This document shows, in pieces, positions 1 through 9,000 of a DNA stretch of 64,000 bases. Source of the DNA: Bacillus sp. SJS (GTDB lineage: Bacteria > Bacillota > Bacilli > Bacillales > Bacillaceae). The stretch lies in assembly GCF_000732485.2 (NCBI RefSeq), contig NZ_JAQV02000031.1, positions 186,001 to 250,000 of the forward strand. Direction: 5' to 3'. Position 1 is the first letter of the stretch. Every line of letters starts with the position of its first letter. The notes below the pieces were generated by a model. The model was not told the origin of the DNA and did no database searches. It was given only the letters and a program-made list of their open reading frames with translations. Position numbers and translations under genes: made by a program.

Positions 1-839
1 TGAGTCATCTTTTTAGAAGGGTCTATTACGTATTTCAGAGGTTCACCGTTTACTTTAATGTCTGTATTCGGCATGTTTCCAATACGTATTTTCACTTCAT
101 TTTCATTGCTTGCATCAATTTTTTGCGATTTGCCGCTGTTCAGCACGCCGGAAAAAAAAGATTTGCCTTTGCTGTTTTTGACGCCAATCCAAGTAGATCC
201 TTTTGCTGAGATTTCGATTTCCAGTTTCTCTGCTCCGGTTACAGCATAGGAGGAAGAAGCTGAACCCGTTTCTTTGCCGCTGATCGCTTGCTTTGGTGCA
301 GGTGGTTCTACTTTGGCAGGTTCTGGCTCGGGAGCGGGCTTTTCTTCAGCTTTTTCATCCGTATCCTTGTTTTTCAAAGATTCATCCATCTTCACTTCTG
401 AACTGATGGATTCTGACTTTGGCTTAGCGGGCTCTTCACTTCCGCTGCTGTTTTGATTCACCATCCAAATAACGACTGCAGCCGCAACTATAAGGAGGAT
501 AATCAGAAGTTTGGGGAGCAGGTCAATGGCTTTTGATGCACTCTCTGGCAGCTCCCTTTGCGTTTGCACCCTTGAAAGCTGGCCTGGAAGTTCATCCTGG
601 CCGCTGTCCGGAACATCTTTTTTGTAATCTTCAAATAGCTGATCAGGATCCAATCCGACTGCTTCAGCATACTGCTTAATAAAAGCACGAACGTAAAATT
701 GGCCAGGCATAATTTTATAATTGCCTTCTTCAATTCCAATCAGATATCTTTTTTGGATCTTCGTCATCGTTTGCAGATCGTCCAATGTTAATTGCTTTTC
801 TTCCCTCGCTTGCTTAAGGCGATTTCCTAATTCACTCAA
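1..839 (-). CDS. rodZ: RodZ-type cytoskeletal helix-turn-helix membrane protein, 3' end cut by the window
   Basis: Product matches the YmfM/RodZ family, which links the MreB cytoskeleton to the cell-wall elongation machinery at the membrane. The reading frame opens at a TTG at 839 preceded by GGAAGGTG six bases upstream. It encodes an N-terminal Xre-like helix-turn-helix (about residues 2-70, with ELGNRLKQAREEK and a QFYVRAFIKQYAE segment), one membrane helix (LLPKLLIILLIVAAAVVIW, about residues 110-128), a Pro/Glu/Lys-rich linker with PAPEPEPAKVEPPAPK, and the beginning of the C-terminal beta domain (LEIEISAKGSTWIGVK). It lies 18 bases after ymfK, as in B. subtilis ymfK-ymfL-ymfM order, although no ymfL lies between them here. 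The C-terminus runs off the window edge. Family assignment is confident; the TTG start is inferred from the ribosome binding site. Confidence 0.9.
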   Translation of the reverse strand, partial: MSELGNRLKQAREEKQLTLDDLQTMTKIQKRYLIGIEEGNYKIMPGQFYVRAFIKQYAEAVGLDPDQLFEDYKKDVPDSGQDELPGQLSRVQTQRELPESASKAIDLLPKLLIILLIVAAAVVIWMVNQNSSGSEEPAKPKSESISSEVKMDESLKNKDTDEKAEEKPAPEPEPAKVEPPAPKQAISGKETGSASSSYAVTGAEKLEIEISAKGSTWIGVKNSKGKSFFSGVLNSGKSQKIDASNENEVKIRIGNMPNTDIKVNGEPLKYVIDPSKKMT

Positions 840-857
840 CCGTAACACCTTCCATAA

Positions 858-1649
858 TTAAAAATCAAATCCAGAAAAAGCCGACTGATCGAGCATTTGC
901 GGCTCTTCAGCGTCTTCATATGTAATTTCTTCATCCGGGTCATTGCGAAGCTCAATGATATAATCAAAGTCTTCCAAAGTATATTCCGTATTCTGGACAA
1001 ACACATCTGGGTGTTCCACAATTTTTGTTGCGGAAAGGCGCATTATTTCACGTACAAGCTGCAAATGCCGTTCTGTCCCTCTCCGGGTTGAAACAATTCC
1101 ATCAATTATAAACAAATTATTGGCATCGTATTCATCAGCGATGAGCTGGCTTCGAAGCGTTTGTTTTAAAAGGGTTGAGGATACAAAAAGCCACCTTTTA
1201 TTTGCGCACACACTTGAAGCTACGATCGATTCCGTTTTCCCCACTCTTGGCATACCGCGGATTCCAATCAGCTTATGGCCATCCTGCTTCATCAATTCCG
1301 CGAGGAAATCCACAAGCAAACCGAGTTCATCCCGAACAAATCGGAAGGTCTTTTTATCATCTGCATCACGCTGTATATAACGTCCGTGTCTGACGGCAAG
1401 CCGGTCCCGAAGCTTCGGCTTCCTTAATTTAGTCACAGTAATTGTATCCATTGTATGTAAAATCGATTCAAGACGTTTAATCTGGTCGTTATGTTCACAT
1501 TTTAGCAGGAGTCCACGACGGGAGTCGTCAACACCATTAATTGTCACAATATTTATGGAAAGCATACCCAGCAGGGAAGAAACATCCCCCAGTAAACCAG
1601 GCCGGTTTTTCTGAATTTCATATTCCAAGTACCATTCTTCCTTTTGCAA
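858..1649 (-). CDS. ymfK: YmfK family protein (DUF3388) with an ACT-like N-terminus and a P-loop-like motif
   Basis: 263 residues, matching conserved Bacillus YmfK. The function is not established. The first ~75 residues look like an ACT-type regulatory fold (LEYEIQKNRPGLLGDVSSLL, then a VTINGVDDSRRG segment). The middle contains a Walker-A-like sequence, G132-MPRV-G137-K-T, followed by hydrophobic strands ending in FIIDG, which could be a Walker-B position, so nucleotide binding is plausible. The C-terminus is acidic. The start is TTG at 1649 with AAGGGGG seven bases upstream. It is followed closely by rodZ (18 bases), suggesting co-transcription with the cell-shape gene. What it binds or does cannot be read from the sequence. 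Confidence 0.88.
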   Translation of the reverse strand: MQKEEWYLEYEIQKNRPGLLGDVSSLLGMLSINIVTINGVDDSRRGLLLKCEHNDQIKRLESILHTMDTITVTKLRKPKLRDRLAVRHGRYIQRDADDKKTFRFVRDELGLLVDFLAELMKQDGHKLIGIRGMPRVGKTESIVASSVCANKRWLFVSSTLLKQTLRSQLIADEYDANNLFIIDGIVSTRRGTERHLQLVREIMRLSATKIVEHPDVFVQNTEYTLEDFDYIIELRNDPDEEITYEDAEEPQMLDQSAFSGFDF

Positions 1650-1958
1650 GGAGAATCCCCCTTTCGATTGAGGCGAAATGTACCTATAAGTTTATAATAA
1701 AGCATTTTCCCGTAATAAGAAAGAATAATTCCCTAAACCTCTTAATGCAGGAAGAAGCTGGCTAAGGATCTTCCTGATAAAATAACCCTAACAGCTGATT
1801 TCCCTTCAGGAACTTCTTCTTAAACGGGATATTCTTATGGGAGGTTTCATATAACCCCGCTCTTTTAAATGAGCTCATATCGCTCCAATCTGCAAATGGA
1901 GAAAAATCAGCACCATAACCATGCCAAATAAAAAAAAGAGAGGCAGCGCCTCCCTTTT
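1650..1958 (-). other. ymfJ-ymfK spacer with a possible relic or small ORF
   Basis: About 310 bases separate ymfJ from ymfK. The upstream edge is the ymfJ terminator. Downstream of it the minus strand stays open in one frame from 1971 to a TAG at 1762-1764. The only ATG in this frame is at 1878, preceded by GGAG four bases away, giving 38 residues beginning MSSFKRAGLYETSHKN. The part upstream of this ATG (reading GYGADFSPFADW) is also protein-like but has no start codon, so it may be the tail of a decayed gene. Nearer ymfK (about 1690-1720) an AT-rich TATTATAAA segment could be a -10 region, but no convincing -35 was found. Confidence 0.3.
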
Positions 1959-1960
1959 TT
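1929..1960 (-). terminator. Intrinsic terminator after ymfJ
   Basis: On the minus strand a 13-bp stem (AAAAAAGGGAGGC with GCCTCTCTTTTTT, one G-T wobble) closes a three-base loop and runs into a T tract. Its first bases overlap the ymfJ stop codon. Confidence 0.85.
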
Positions 1961-2225
1961 AGTGTGTTCCTTCAGTTCCGTTGTTGCCGACAAGCTTCAC
2001 CATCATGTTCGCAATTGCATGCTGCTCTTCTTCACTTGCAACGCTCCATAAATCAGCAAGAACTTTTTCCTGATCATTTTTGGAGTCTACTTGGTTTGCA
2101 AGGTATCCGCCGATTTCATAAGCAAGTCCAGAAACCGTTTCACGGCTCATTCCGCTGTTTTCAGCATGATGAAGACGATCTCCAAGGAAATTCTTCCATG
2201 AATCCCAATTATTCAATACGGACAT
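1959..2225 (-). CDS. ymfJ: YmfJ family protein (DUF3243)
   Basis: 88-residue soluble protein of the DUF3243/YmfJ family, whose role is unknown. It begins MSVLNNWDSWKNFLGDRL and contains the family's helical pattern (SGLAYEIGGYLANQVDSKN, EEQHAIANMMVKLV). No signal peptide, membrane segment or metal site is visible. The start is ATG at 2225 with GGAGG eight bases upstream. It follows ymfI by 86 bases and is closed by a strong terminator, so it is probably the last gene of the ymfF-ymfH-ymfI-ymfJ transcription unit. Confidence 0.9.
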   Translation of the reverse strand: MSVLNNWDSWKNFLGDRLHHAENSGMSRETVSGLAYEIGGYLANQVDSKNDQEKVLADLWSVASEEEQHAIANMMVKLVGNNGTEGTH

Positions 2226-2311
2226 TGTTCATTCCTCCAGTCCAAAAAATTGATTACAAGGTTAGTTTTGCTGATTTGAATGTTTTTATGCACCATCCCC
2301 CGCTTTTTTCC

Positions 2312-3031
2312 TTAATCCCATCCGCCATTCACAGAGAGGATGTGACCGGTTATGTATGAAGATTTTTCTGATGCTAAAAAACAGACGGCATCTGCAATTT
2401 CTTCCGGCCTGCCGATTCTGCCAGCAGGAATGTCATCAGCCATTTCGCGCAAATCTTCTTCAGTGAAGCGGCTTAGCATGCCGGTGTCTACAGCTCCCGG
2501 AGAAACTGCGTTTACGCGGATGCCGCTTGGTGCAAGCTCCTTTGCCAGCGCTTTTACGAATGTGTTTTGACCGCCTTTAACCATTGAATATAAAACTTCG
2601 CAAGAGGCTCCTTTTTCTCCCCAAATGGATGTAATGGCAATAATGGACCCTTTTTTTGCAGAAACCATATTCGGAATTAAGGATTTAGCCAGAAGAAACG
2701 GACTTGTAACATGAAGCTGGACCTGTGCTTGAATTTCTTCATCATCCAGATCCGTTATAAGACCATAAGGAGCCGTTCCGCTGGACAGAACAAGGAGCTG
2801 AATCGGATGGGTGATTTTACCGAGCAGCCCGTTTACTCCGTCTTTTGTGGACAAATCACCCTGTACCGGCAGACAGCTGATACCTTTGTTCTCAAGCTCC
2901 TTTTTCAGGTGCTCCGTCTTGTCCTTGCTGCGGTGATAATGCAAATACAAATTCCAGCCTTCATCCGCGAGCTTGGCGGCAATTTTGGACCCTATTCCCC
3001 CGCTCGCTCCAGTAATAAGCGCATATTTCAA
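2312..3031 (-). CDS. ymfI: YmfI, short-chain dehydrogenase/reductase (FabG-like)
   Basis: 239-residue classical SDR. It has the NAD(P)-binding TGASGGIG motif (residues 7-14), the catalytic Ser135 and the YSMVK pair (Tyr148, Lys152), and a C-terminal SVNGGWD typical of FabG-type reductases. The usual NNAG motif is replaced by VLSSG, and the Asn expected before the substrate loop aligns with His107 (QLHVTSPF), so the catalytic tetrad is not canonical. The substrate is unknown. Conserved linkage to the M16 peptidase genes ymfF/ymfH is typical of Bacilli. The start is TTG at 3031 with AGGAGG nine bases upstream. A hairpin with little trailing T tract lies between this gene and ymfH. Confidence 0.88.
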   Translation of the reverse strand: MKYALITGASGGIGSKIAAKLADEGWNLYLHYHRSKDKTEHLKKELENKGISCLPVQGDLSTKDGVNGLLGKITHPIQLLVLSSGTAPYGLITDLDDEEIQAQVQLHVTSPFLLAKSLIPNMVSAKKGSIIAITSIWGEKGASCEVLYSMVKGGQNTFVKALAKELAPSGIRVNAVSPGAVDTGMLSRFTEEDLREMADDIPAGRIGRPEEIADAVCFLASEKSSYITGHILSVNGGWD

Positions 3032-3053
3032 CTCTGTTTACCTCCTTGCACAA

Positions 3054-3081
3054 GAATACCGGCTGATGTCAGCCGGTATTC
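3054..3081 (-). other. Perfect hairpin between ymfH and ymfI
   Basis: GAATACCGGCTGA and TCAGCCGGTATTC form a 13-bp perfect stem with a two-base loop. On the transcribed strand the T run precedes the stem (just after the ymfH stop) and only TTG follows, so this is not a classical terminator for leftward transcription. It may act as a processing or mRNA-stability element ahead of the ymfI ribosome binding site. Confidence 0.6.
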
Positions 3082-3089
3082 AAAAAAAA

Positions 3090-4388
3090 TTATTTGTCTT
3101 CCTTTTTTGGAACAACCGTAAAGACGGTCATTTGCTTTTCATCTGCGAACTGTTGTAAAAGAGCATCCGCATCCTGCTTTGTTATCTGCTCGAGAACCGG
3201 TACAACATCAAACAGGTTCATATCATTGAATGCATAGCGGGTGAATTGATTGGCAATGTACTCAGGAGAATTGACGGAACGCAGAAATGCTCCAATCCTT
3301 TTTTTGATCGCTGTATTCAGCCGTTCCTGATCCACGCCTTCTACCCTAGCCTTGAATAAAATTTCTTTTGTTTGCTTGGCAAGCTCCTCGGGCTGATCGG
3401 TGTCTCCGCCAATCATCGCAAATCCGAAGGTCTCCTCTTCCGTGTAATCATAGCTGAAGGTATCATCTATTAACCCGTTGCTGTACATGGTTTGAAAATG
3501 ACTGGAGCTTTTCCCGAAGAGCACATCAAGCACCAGGTTAGCCGTCAATTCTTTTTTAAGAAGCTCTTCCCCGGATAAACCGGTCTCTTTTGCCTTGATG
3601 CCAACGAGACATTTCGAAGACTGAACGTTCATTGGAAGCTTTTCGTCCTTTTTATCCACCTCTGCTTTTTCAGAGAGTTCAGGACGCTTAATGGTTTGAG
3701 GCTCTTCAAACGTTTTCTTTTTCTGATTTTCTCTAACCTGCTTTAAAACAAGCTCAGGATCAACCGGGCCGGTAACAAAAAGCAGCATATTGCTCGGATG
3801 ATAAAACGTATGGTAGCACTCATACAGCAAATCCTTCGTGATATGAGAAATAGATTCAACTGTACCGGCGATATCAATTTTCACAGGATGCTTTTCATAC
3901 ATGTTTTCAATTAATCCGAAATATAAACGCCAGTCCGGGTTATCATCATACATGTTGATTTCCTGTCCGATGATTCCCTTCTCTTTTTCTACTGACTTTT
4001 CTGTAAAATAAGGCTCCTGAACGAAATCAATTAACGTTTCCAGGTTTTTCTCGGCATCTGATGTGCTTGAGAACAAGTAGGCGGTTCGTGTAAACGATGT
4101 AAAGGCATTAGAGGATGCCCCTTGCTTGCCGAATTGCTGAAAAACATCCCCATCTTCTTTTTCAAAAAGCTTATGCTCAAGAAAATGCGCAATTCCATCC
4201 GGAACCTTTTTCATTTCTTCCTGTCCAAGAGGCACAAATTCGTTATCAATGGAACCATATTTGGTGGTAAAGGTTGCATAAGTCTTATTAAATCCTTTTT
4301 TGGGCAGTACATAAACATTTAATCCATTGTCCATTTTTTCGTGATACAGCTCTTCCTGAAGCTGCTCAAACTGTATAGGCTTACCCAT
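3090..4388 (-). CDS. ymfH: YmfH, M16 family zinc peptidase (active-site containing)
   Basis: 432-residue inverzincin. The zinc/catalytic motif HFLEH is at residues 68-72, and the third ligand Glu is likely Glu143 in GIIGQEINMYDD, so it carries the residues of an active M16 subunit. M16 enzymes cleave short peptides in a clam-shell chamber, often as pairs of an active and an inactive subunit. Here the partner would be YmfF, whose gene ends 8 bases inside the start of ymfH, implying translational coupling and a heterodimer. The start is ATG at 4388 with GGGGG nine bases upstream. The physiological substrate is unknown. Length is normal for the family. Confidence 0.9.
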   Translation of the reverse strand: MGKPIQFEQLQEELYHEKMDNGLNVYVLPKKGFNKTYATFTTKYGSIDNEFVPLGQEEMKKVPDGIAHFLEHKLFEKEDGDVFQQFGKQGASSNAFTSFTRTAYLFSSTSDAEKNLETLIDFVQEPYFTEKSVEKEKGIIGQEINMYDDNPDWRLYFGLIENMYEKHPVKIDIAGTVESISHITKDLLYECYHTFYHPSNMLLFVTGPVDPELVLKQVRENQKKKTFEEPQTIKRPELSEKAEVDKKDEKLPMNVQSSKCLVGIKAKETGLSGEELLKKELTANLVLDVLFGKSSSHFQTMYSNGLIDDTFSYDYTEEETFGFAMIGGDTDQPEELAKQTKEILFKARVEGVDQERLNTAIKKRIGAFLRSVNSPEYIANQFTRYAFNDMNLFDVVPVLEQITKQDADALLQQFADEKQMTVFTVVPKKEDK

Positions 4389-5670
4389 TGTTTTGTGCCC
4401 CCTTTCCTTTAAGAAAATAAATGGTATCCAGCTCGATTTTAGAAGCTGATTCCACTACCTCTTCTTTCGTTACATGGCTGATGCCATCTAATAGCTCATC
4501 AAATGTACGTTCAGAGTTGGCTGCAACATTCTGATACAGAATTTCGCTTAGTCCATAGCTCGTATCGATGGTTTCCAAAAGCTGATTTCTGATGACGCCC
4601 TTTGTCTGATTCAAGTCATCATCCGTAAAATCGCCGTTCTTCATCGCTGCCATCTGCTCTTTAATAATGGAGACAGCCTGATCATAGTTACCCACTTCAA
4701 TACCTGACATGACCATTAAGAGACCTTTATGGGATTCAACCCTTGAAGCAGCATAGTACGCAAGACTTGCTTTTTCCCTTACATTTATGAACAGCTTGGA
4801 ATGAGAGAATCCGCCGAATATCCCATTGAAAACCTGAAGTGCAAAATACGAATCATCGTTATACAAGCAGTTCGTCCGGTATCCGATATTTAATTTCCCC
4901 TGCTTAACGTCTTCTTCTTCAATGACCTCTTTTTCCTCAACATGCTGCTTGCTTGCTTGTTCGGTTTCAGGATAGGCGTGGGTGTTGGCAGAGAAATCAA
5001 AATATTTCTTTACCATTTCCCCCGCAGCAGCTTCCTCAAAATCTCCAATCAGGTATAAATCAAGCTTATCTTCTTTAAGGACCTGCTGGTAATACTCATA
5101 AACATTTTCCGCAGTCAGATCATCAGCCTGATCCTTCTCTCCGTTTACATGCAGAGCGTAAGGCTCATTTTTGCACATTTCCTGCACGAGCCTAAGATTG
5201 GAATATCTCATTTTATCATCGTAAGCAGCCTGGATCCGCTGTTTAAGTGTCCGTATTTCTTCCTTTACTATTCCATCATCAAAAGCGCTGCCCTTTAATA
5301 GCGGGCGCAGCAGGATATCCGACAGAAGGCTGATCGCCTCTTCAAGCAATGGCGTTTTCTCGGATAAAAATTTTTCATTGGCTACTTCCATCCGAAACGT
5401 GATAATTTGATTTTCCCCTTTTTTAGAAAGGTCCGCGAACAGGGATGCTCCATAAAGTTCATCCAGATGATTTCGCAGTTCGCCAGTGGTACGGAACCTT
5501 TCAGTTGCCCTTTGAAGAATAAAAGGAAGAATCGCTCGTTTTGTCACATTTTCTTTTTTAAGGGGGGCCATCATCTTTAGGACGAGGGTGTTCGTTTTGT
5601 ATTTATCCGTTTTTACGGTATGAACGGTGATTCCATTCAGTTTTGTTTGCTTTTCCTGAAAAAAAGACAT
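4381..5670 (-). CDS. ymfF: YmfF, M16 family peptidase-like protein lacking the zinc motif
   Basis: 429 residues from the ATG at 5670 (MSFFQEKQTKLNGITVH), chosen because GAGGAG lies seven bases upstream; in-frame TTG codons further upstream have no such site. The two-domain M16 fold is recognisable (RATERFRTTGELRNHLDELYGAS, later NIGYRTNCLYNDDSYFALQV), but the position of HxxEH is occupied by ILPFILQRATERF, so zinc ligands are absent. It is presumably the non-catalytic partner of YmfH, with which it overlaps by 8 bases. It is first in the ymfF-ymfH-ymfI-ymfJ unit. Relationship to the family is clear; the pairing is inferred from gene overlap. Confidence 0.88.
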   Translation of the reverse strand: MSFFQEKQTKLNGITVHTVKTDKYKTNTLVLKMMAPLKKENVTKRAILPFILQRATERFRTTGELRNHLDELYGASLFADLSKKGENQIITFRMEVANEKFLSEKTPLLEEAISLLSDILLRPLLKGSAFDDGIVKEEIRTLKQRIQAAYDDKMRYSNLRLVQEMCKNEPYALHVNGEKDQADDLTAENVYEYYQQVLKEDKLDLYLIGDFEEAAAGEMVKKYFDFSANTHAYPETEQASKQHVEEKEVIEEEDVKQGKLNIGYRTNCLYNDDSYFALQVFNGIFGGFSHSKLFINVREKASLAYYAASRVESHKGLLMVMSGIEVGNYDQAVSIIKEQMAAMKNGDFTDDDLNQTKGVIRNQLLETIDTSYGLSEILYQNVAANSERTFDELLDGISHVTKEEVVESASKIELDTIYFLKGKGAQNNG

Positions 5671-5693
5671 ACATTCACTCCTCAGTTTAAGGA

Positions 5694-5945
5694 TTATCCT
5701 TTGTAGTTTAGCCTTTTTTGTTTTAAATGAGTCCATTCGTACCAGTAATTATACCAAGTAGAGGAACATTTAGGAAATGAGGAGACTTTGTCTTTAAATA
5801 TACGCACGATTCGTATCGGCTTTAACTCAAATCCGTAAAAGAGCCTGCTTCCTTTGTTTAGAAATAATTTGCTCATAGCTGATTCCCGCTGCTTCCTCAA
5901 AAGACGCGCATCTCCCTCTCCAATCAGCCTATCCTTATTGTACAA
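5694..5945 (-). CDS. Possible small protein of unknown function upstream of ymfF
   Basis: An 83-codon frame starting with TTG (MYNKDRLIGEGDARLLRKQR) and ending 24 bases before the ymfF ATG. An internal ATG gives a 60-residue alternative (MSKLFLNKGSRLFYGFELKP). The second half is basic and aromatic-rich (SSTWYNYWYEW). I do not recognise it. No strong ribosome binding site precedes the TTG, and the weaker GAGGAAG before the internal ATG is too distant. It may be the spurious translation of a leader or a genuine short gene; the position before ymfF and intact frame are the only support. Confidence 0.25.
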   Translation of the reverse strand: MYNKDRLIGEGDARLLRKQRESAMSKLFLNKGSRLFYGFELKPIRIVRIFKDKVSSFPKCSSTWYNYWYEWTHLKQKRLNYKG

Positions 5946-5958
5946 AGTACCAATACCA

Positions 5959-6007
5959 CAAAAAACAACCCCCTGGGCTGCATTTAAAATGCGTCCCAGG
6001 GGGTTAT
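5959..6007 (-). terminator. Strong intrinsic terminator after the MMPL transporter gene
   Basis: AACCCCCTGGG (5967-5977) pairs with CCCAGGGGGTT (5995-6005), with an inner GCATTT/AAATGC stem. On the minus strand the stem is followed by GTTTTTTG. It closes the MarR-MMPL unit. Confidence 0.85.
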
Positions 6008-6037
6008 TTTCAATACAAGTCCCTCAACAGGACAATA

Positions 6038-9000
6038 TTAAGATTCACGTTTTCCCATAAACGGCCACCAATTGGCCTTATCAAATGTCCTGACCATAAC
6101 AGGAACAAAGATTGGCAGGATGACAAAGGCATACAAAATCAATCCTGTCAGTACGAGGGTTGCAATCTGCAGCAATGAAAGAACACCAGATGGCAGCATG
6201 GCAGCGAACGTACCGGCTAATATAATGGCTGCCGAAATAATGACGGTCCCCATATTGCGCATGGCAGTAATCATCGCTGATTTTACGTCCATTTCCCTAT
6301 ATTCATTAAAGCGGTCCATTAAGAAAATCGAATAATCAATTCCTAAAGCCATAAGTATAACAAATCCAAAGAACGGAACAGCCCAGTTGATCCCGTCATA
6401 CCCGAGCAAATCTACAAAGATCCATTCTGAAATCGCACTGGATGAATAATACGTTATTAGGAGGGAGCCTACAAGGTAAACCGGCATAACAAATGATTTC
6501 AGAAGAATGATCAAAATGATCAGAATCGCTGTAATCATAAATAAAACCGTTCTGTTATAATCCGCGTCCGAAATCTGCTTTAAATCCGCATATGTGCTGG
6601 TCACACCCGAAACACCCACCGTAGCGTTCTCAAGCTTTGTGCCTTTTACAGCACGTTTCACTGCTTCTTCAACTTCATCCATTTTAGCCAAAGCATCATT
6701 TGAATATGGATTTACTTTTAAAACAACATCCATTGTTGTCAATGTTTTATCTTCTGACATATATTCATTAAATACCTGCTGAAAATCCTTATTCTTCAGA
6801 ACATCATCGGGCAAATACCATCCATCTGCATTTGAACTTGATAGTCCGTCCAAGTAAGTTTCCGCCTCATTTAATCCGCCGGAAACTTGATTTAATCCGT
6901 TGACGCTGTCATTCAGGCCTTTCGTCAAAGAGCCAAGCTGTGTGGAAAACGGACTTAGACCGTTTTTCAAATCCGTCTGCCCTTCGGCAAGCATCCCCGC
7001 TCCAGCTTGCAGCTTAGGAAGCTCGCTGATGACTTTGTTTTGACCATTGGATGCAGCTTTCAGCCCATCAGATAACTTGCCTAATCCTGCTGAAAGCTGT
7101 ACAAGTCCTTTTTGAAACTCTTTTTGCCCTTTATTCACTTCAGCAAGACCGGCATTCGCTTTTTTAAGTTCCGGCAAAGCTGCTTTTAGTCCTGATGACA
7201 GTTTTTCTGTCGCACCGCTTAGTCCGGTAAATCCTTTTTCCAATCCAAGCACCGTTCCATATACAAGCTGATAATCCGGGTCATTTTGAATGTTTGGATA
7301 GGCCGGATTCACAGCGAGCCTGTTCAGCGGCTCTTTCAATCCTGATAAAGCTTTCTGTGAATCTTTCACCCCTGCATCAACAGCCGTTAAACCGTCTGAT
7401 AATTGACCAAGCTGTTTCCCCGCTTCTTCATAGCCTGCAAGAATGGCACTGCTTCCTTTAATCAGCTGATCCACACTGTTTTTAGCTGTATCCACTTGTT
7501 TTTTTATTTCGAGTGAACCGGCTGATCCTTGATTCATCCCATTTTCAATTTGCTTCAGTGCCGTTTCAATTTCACCGACCCCGCTCTGCAAATCCGTGGA
7601 ACCTTTGATAAGCTGATCAATTCCAGAGGTAGCTTCCTTCAGTTTTGGTTCAGATCCTGACAGTTGCTTTGATGCCTCATTCAGACCCTTCCCAATTTCC
7701 TGAATTCCATCATTTCCTTTTTGGATTCCTTTGCCAAGCTCCTCAGCCTGACTGGCTACTTCTAAATCCTCAAGTTCATCTCCAAGCGGCCTTGTTGCAC
7801 TTCTTACTTTATCGATGTCTTCGATTTGATCGAGGTCCCCGCTTATTTTCTCAATGGTTGCCAGATTTTCCTTATTGTTCAGGGGCTGGTCATCCTTGAT
7901 AACAATCGTTGCGGGCAAAGATTCACCCGGTCCGAAGCTGTCGGAAATCATATTAAACGCCTTCACGGATTCATATTTATCTCCTATCTCATCAAGCGAA
8001 TTAAAAGAAAGGCTTCCGTCATATTTGATCAGTGCAGGAGAAATGATGGCAGCAATGATAAGCAGCGCCACGATTGGCCTTTTAAAGGAGAATCGGCCTG
8101 CCCACTCCCAAGACCGGCTTTCAGCATGCTTAATATTGCCTTTAAGCGGCCAAAACAGATTATTGCCGAGCACCATCATAAAGAAAGGAACAATCGTCAC
8201 TAATGCGACAATCAGGAAGGCAATTCCTACTGCCACGGCAACAGCGGACTGATACAGCTTAAATTCCGCAAATGCGATGGACGCGAAGCCTGCAAATACG
8301 GCAAGGCCGCTGAAAATAACCGTCCTTCCAGCTGTCTTGAACGTTTTAATGATTGCCTCCGTCTTTTCTTCCCCATGGCCTAATTCTTCCTTAAACCGGC
8401 TGAGAAGCAGAATGCAATAATCTGTTCCGATCCCGAACATGACGGCAACCATAAAAATCTGCGTAAATGTCGATAGCGGAAAATTGAAATACTCCACTAA
8501 GTAAGATACAACAGACTGACTTACCAAGTAAGCAACACCTACTGTTACCAGAGGGATAATCGGAGCGATCAGGGAACGGAAAACAAGAATAAGCACAACG
8601 AGGATGAAGGCAACGGTAATGTACTCCGTCTTCTTTAATCCCTCCTGTGAGCTGTCAACTACGTCTTTATCAATCAGCTCACTGCCGGTCATATAGGAGT
8701 CGACTTTATATTGCTTTAGTTCCTTTCGAATTTCACCAGCCATTTCAGGAACGGTTTTCTTGCTGTCTTCCAGTGTTACGGCAGCAAGAATCGTTTTTCC
8801 ATCTGAGGACACCATTTGTTTTTCCAGTTCTTTATTATTGAAATGGCTCGTGATCGCCTGGATGTTCAGCTCTTTGCGGTTTTTTTCTAAGTCTTCCACC
8901 GCTTTTTGAATTTCGCTTATTGCTGACGAACTGAGCTTTTTGTCATCATGAAAAACCAGGGCAAGCGCCGCTCCATCCCCTTTAGACTGATCCTCAAGAA

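Larger units (their letters stand above)
5671..6037 (-). other. Spacer upstream of ymfF
   Basis: The 367-base spacer contains the terminator of the MMPL gene (5959-6007), a possible 83-codon ORF (5694-5945) and the ymfF ribosome binding site. A TACAAT hexamer at about 5938-5943 on the minus strand could be a -10 box, but upstream sequence gives only a poor -35 at suitable spacing, so the ymfF promoter is not assigned. Confidence 0.4.

Noticed and set aside
58-456. Plus-strand frames rich in Ser/Leu at the window start
   Set aside because: They run antisense to rodZ, whose minus-strand frame has clear domain structure.
7826-8252. Plus-strand frames inside the MMPL gene
   Set aside because: The minus-strand transporter explains the region fully.
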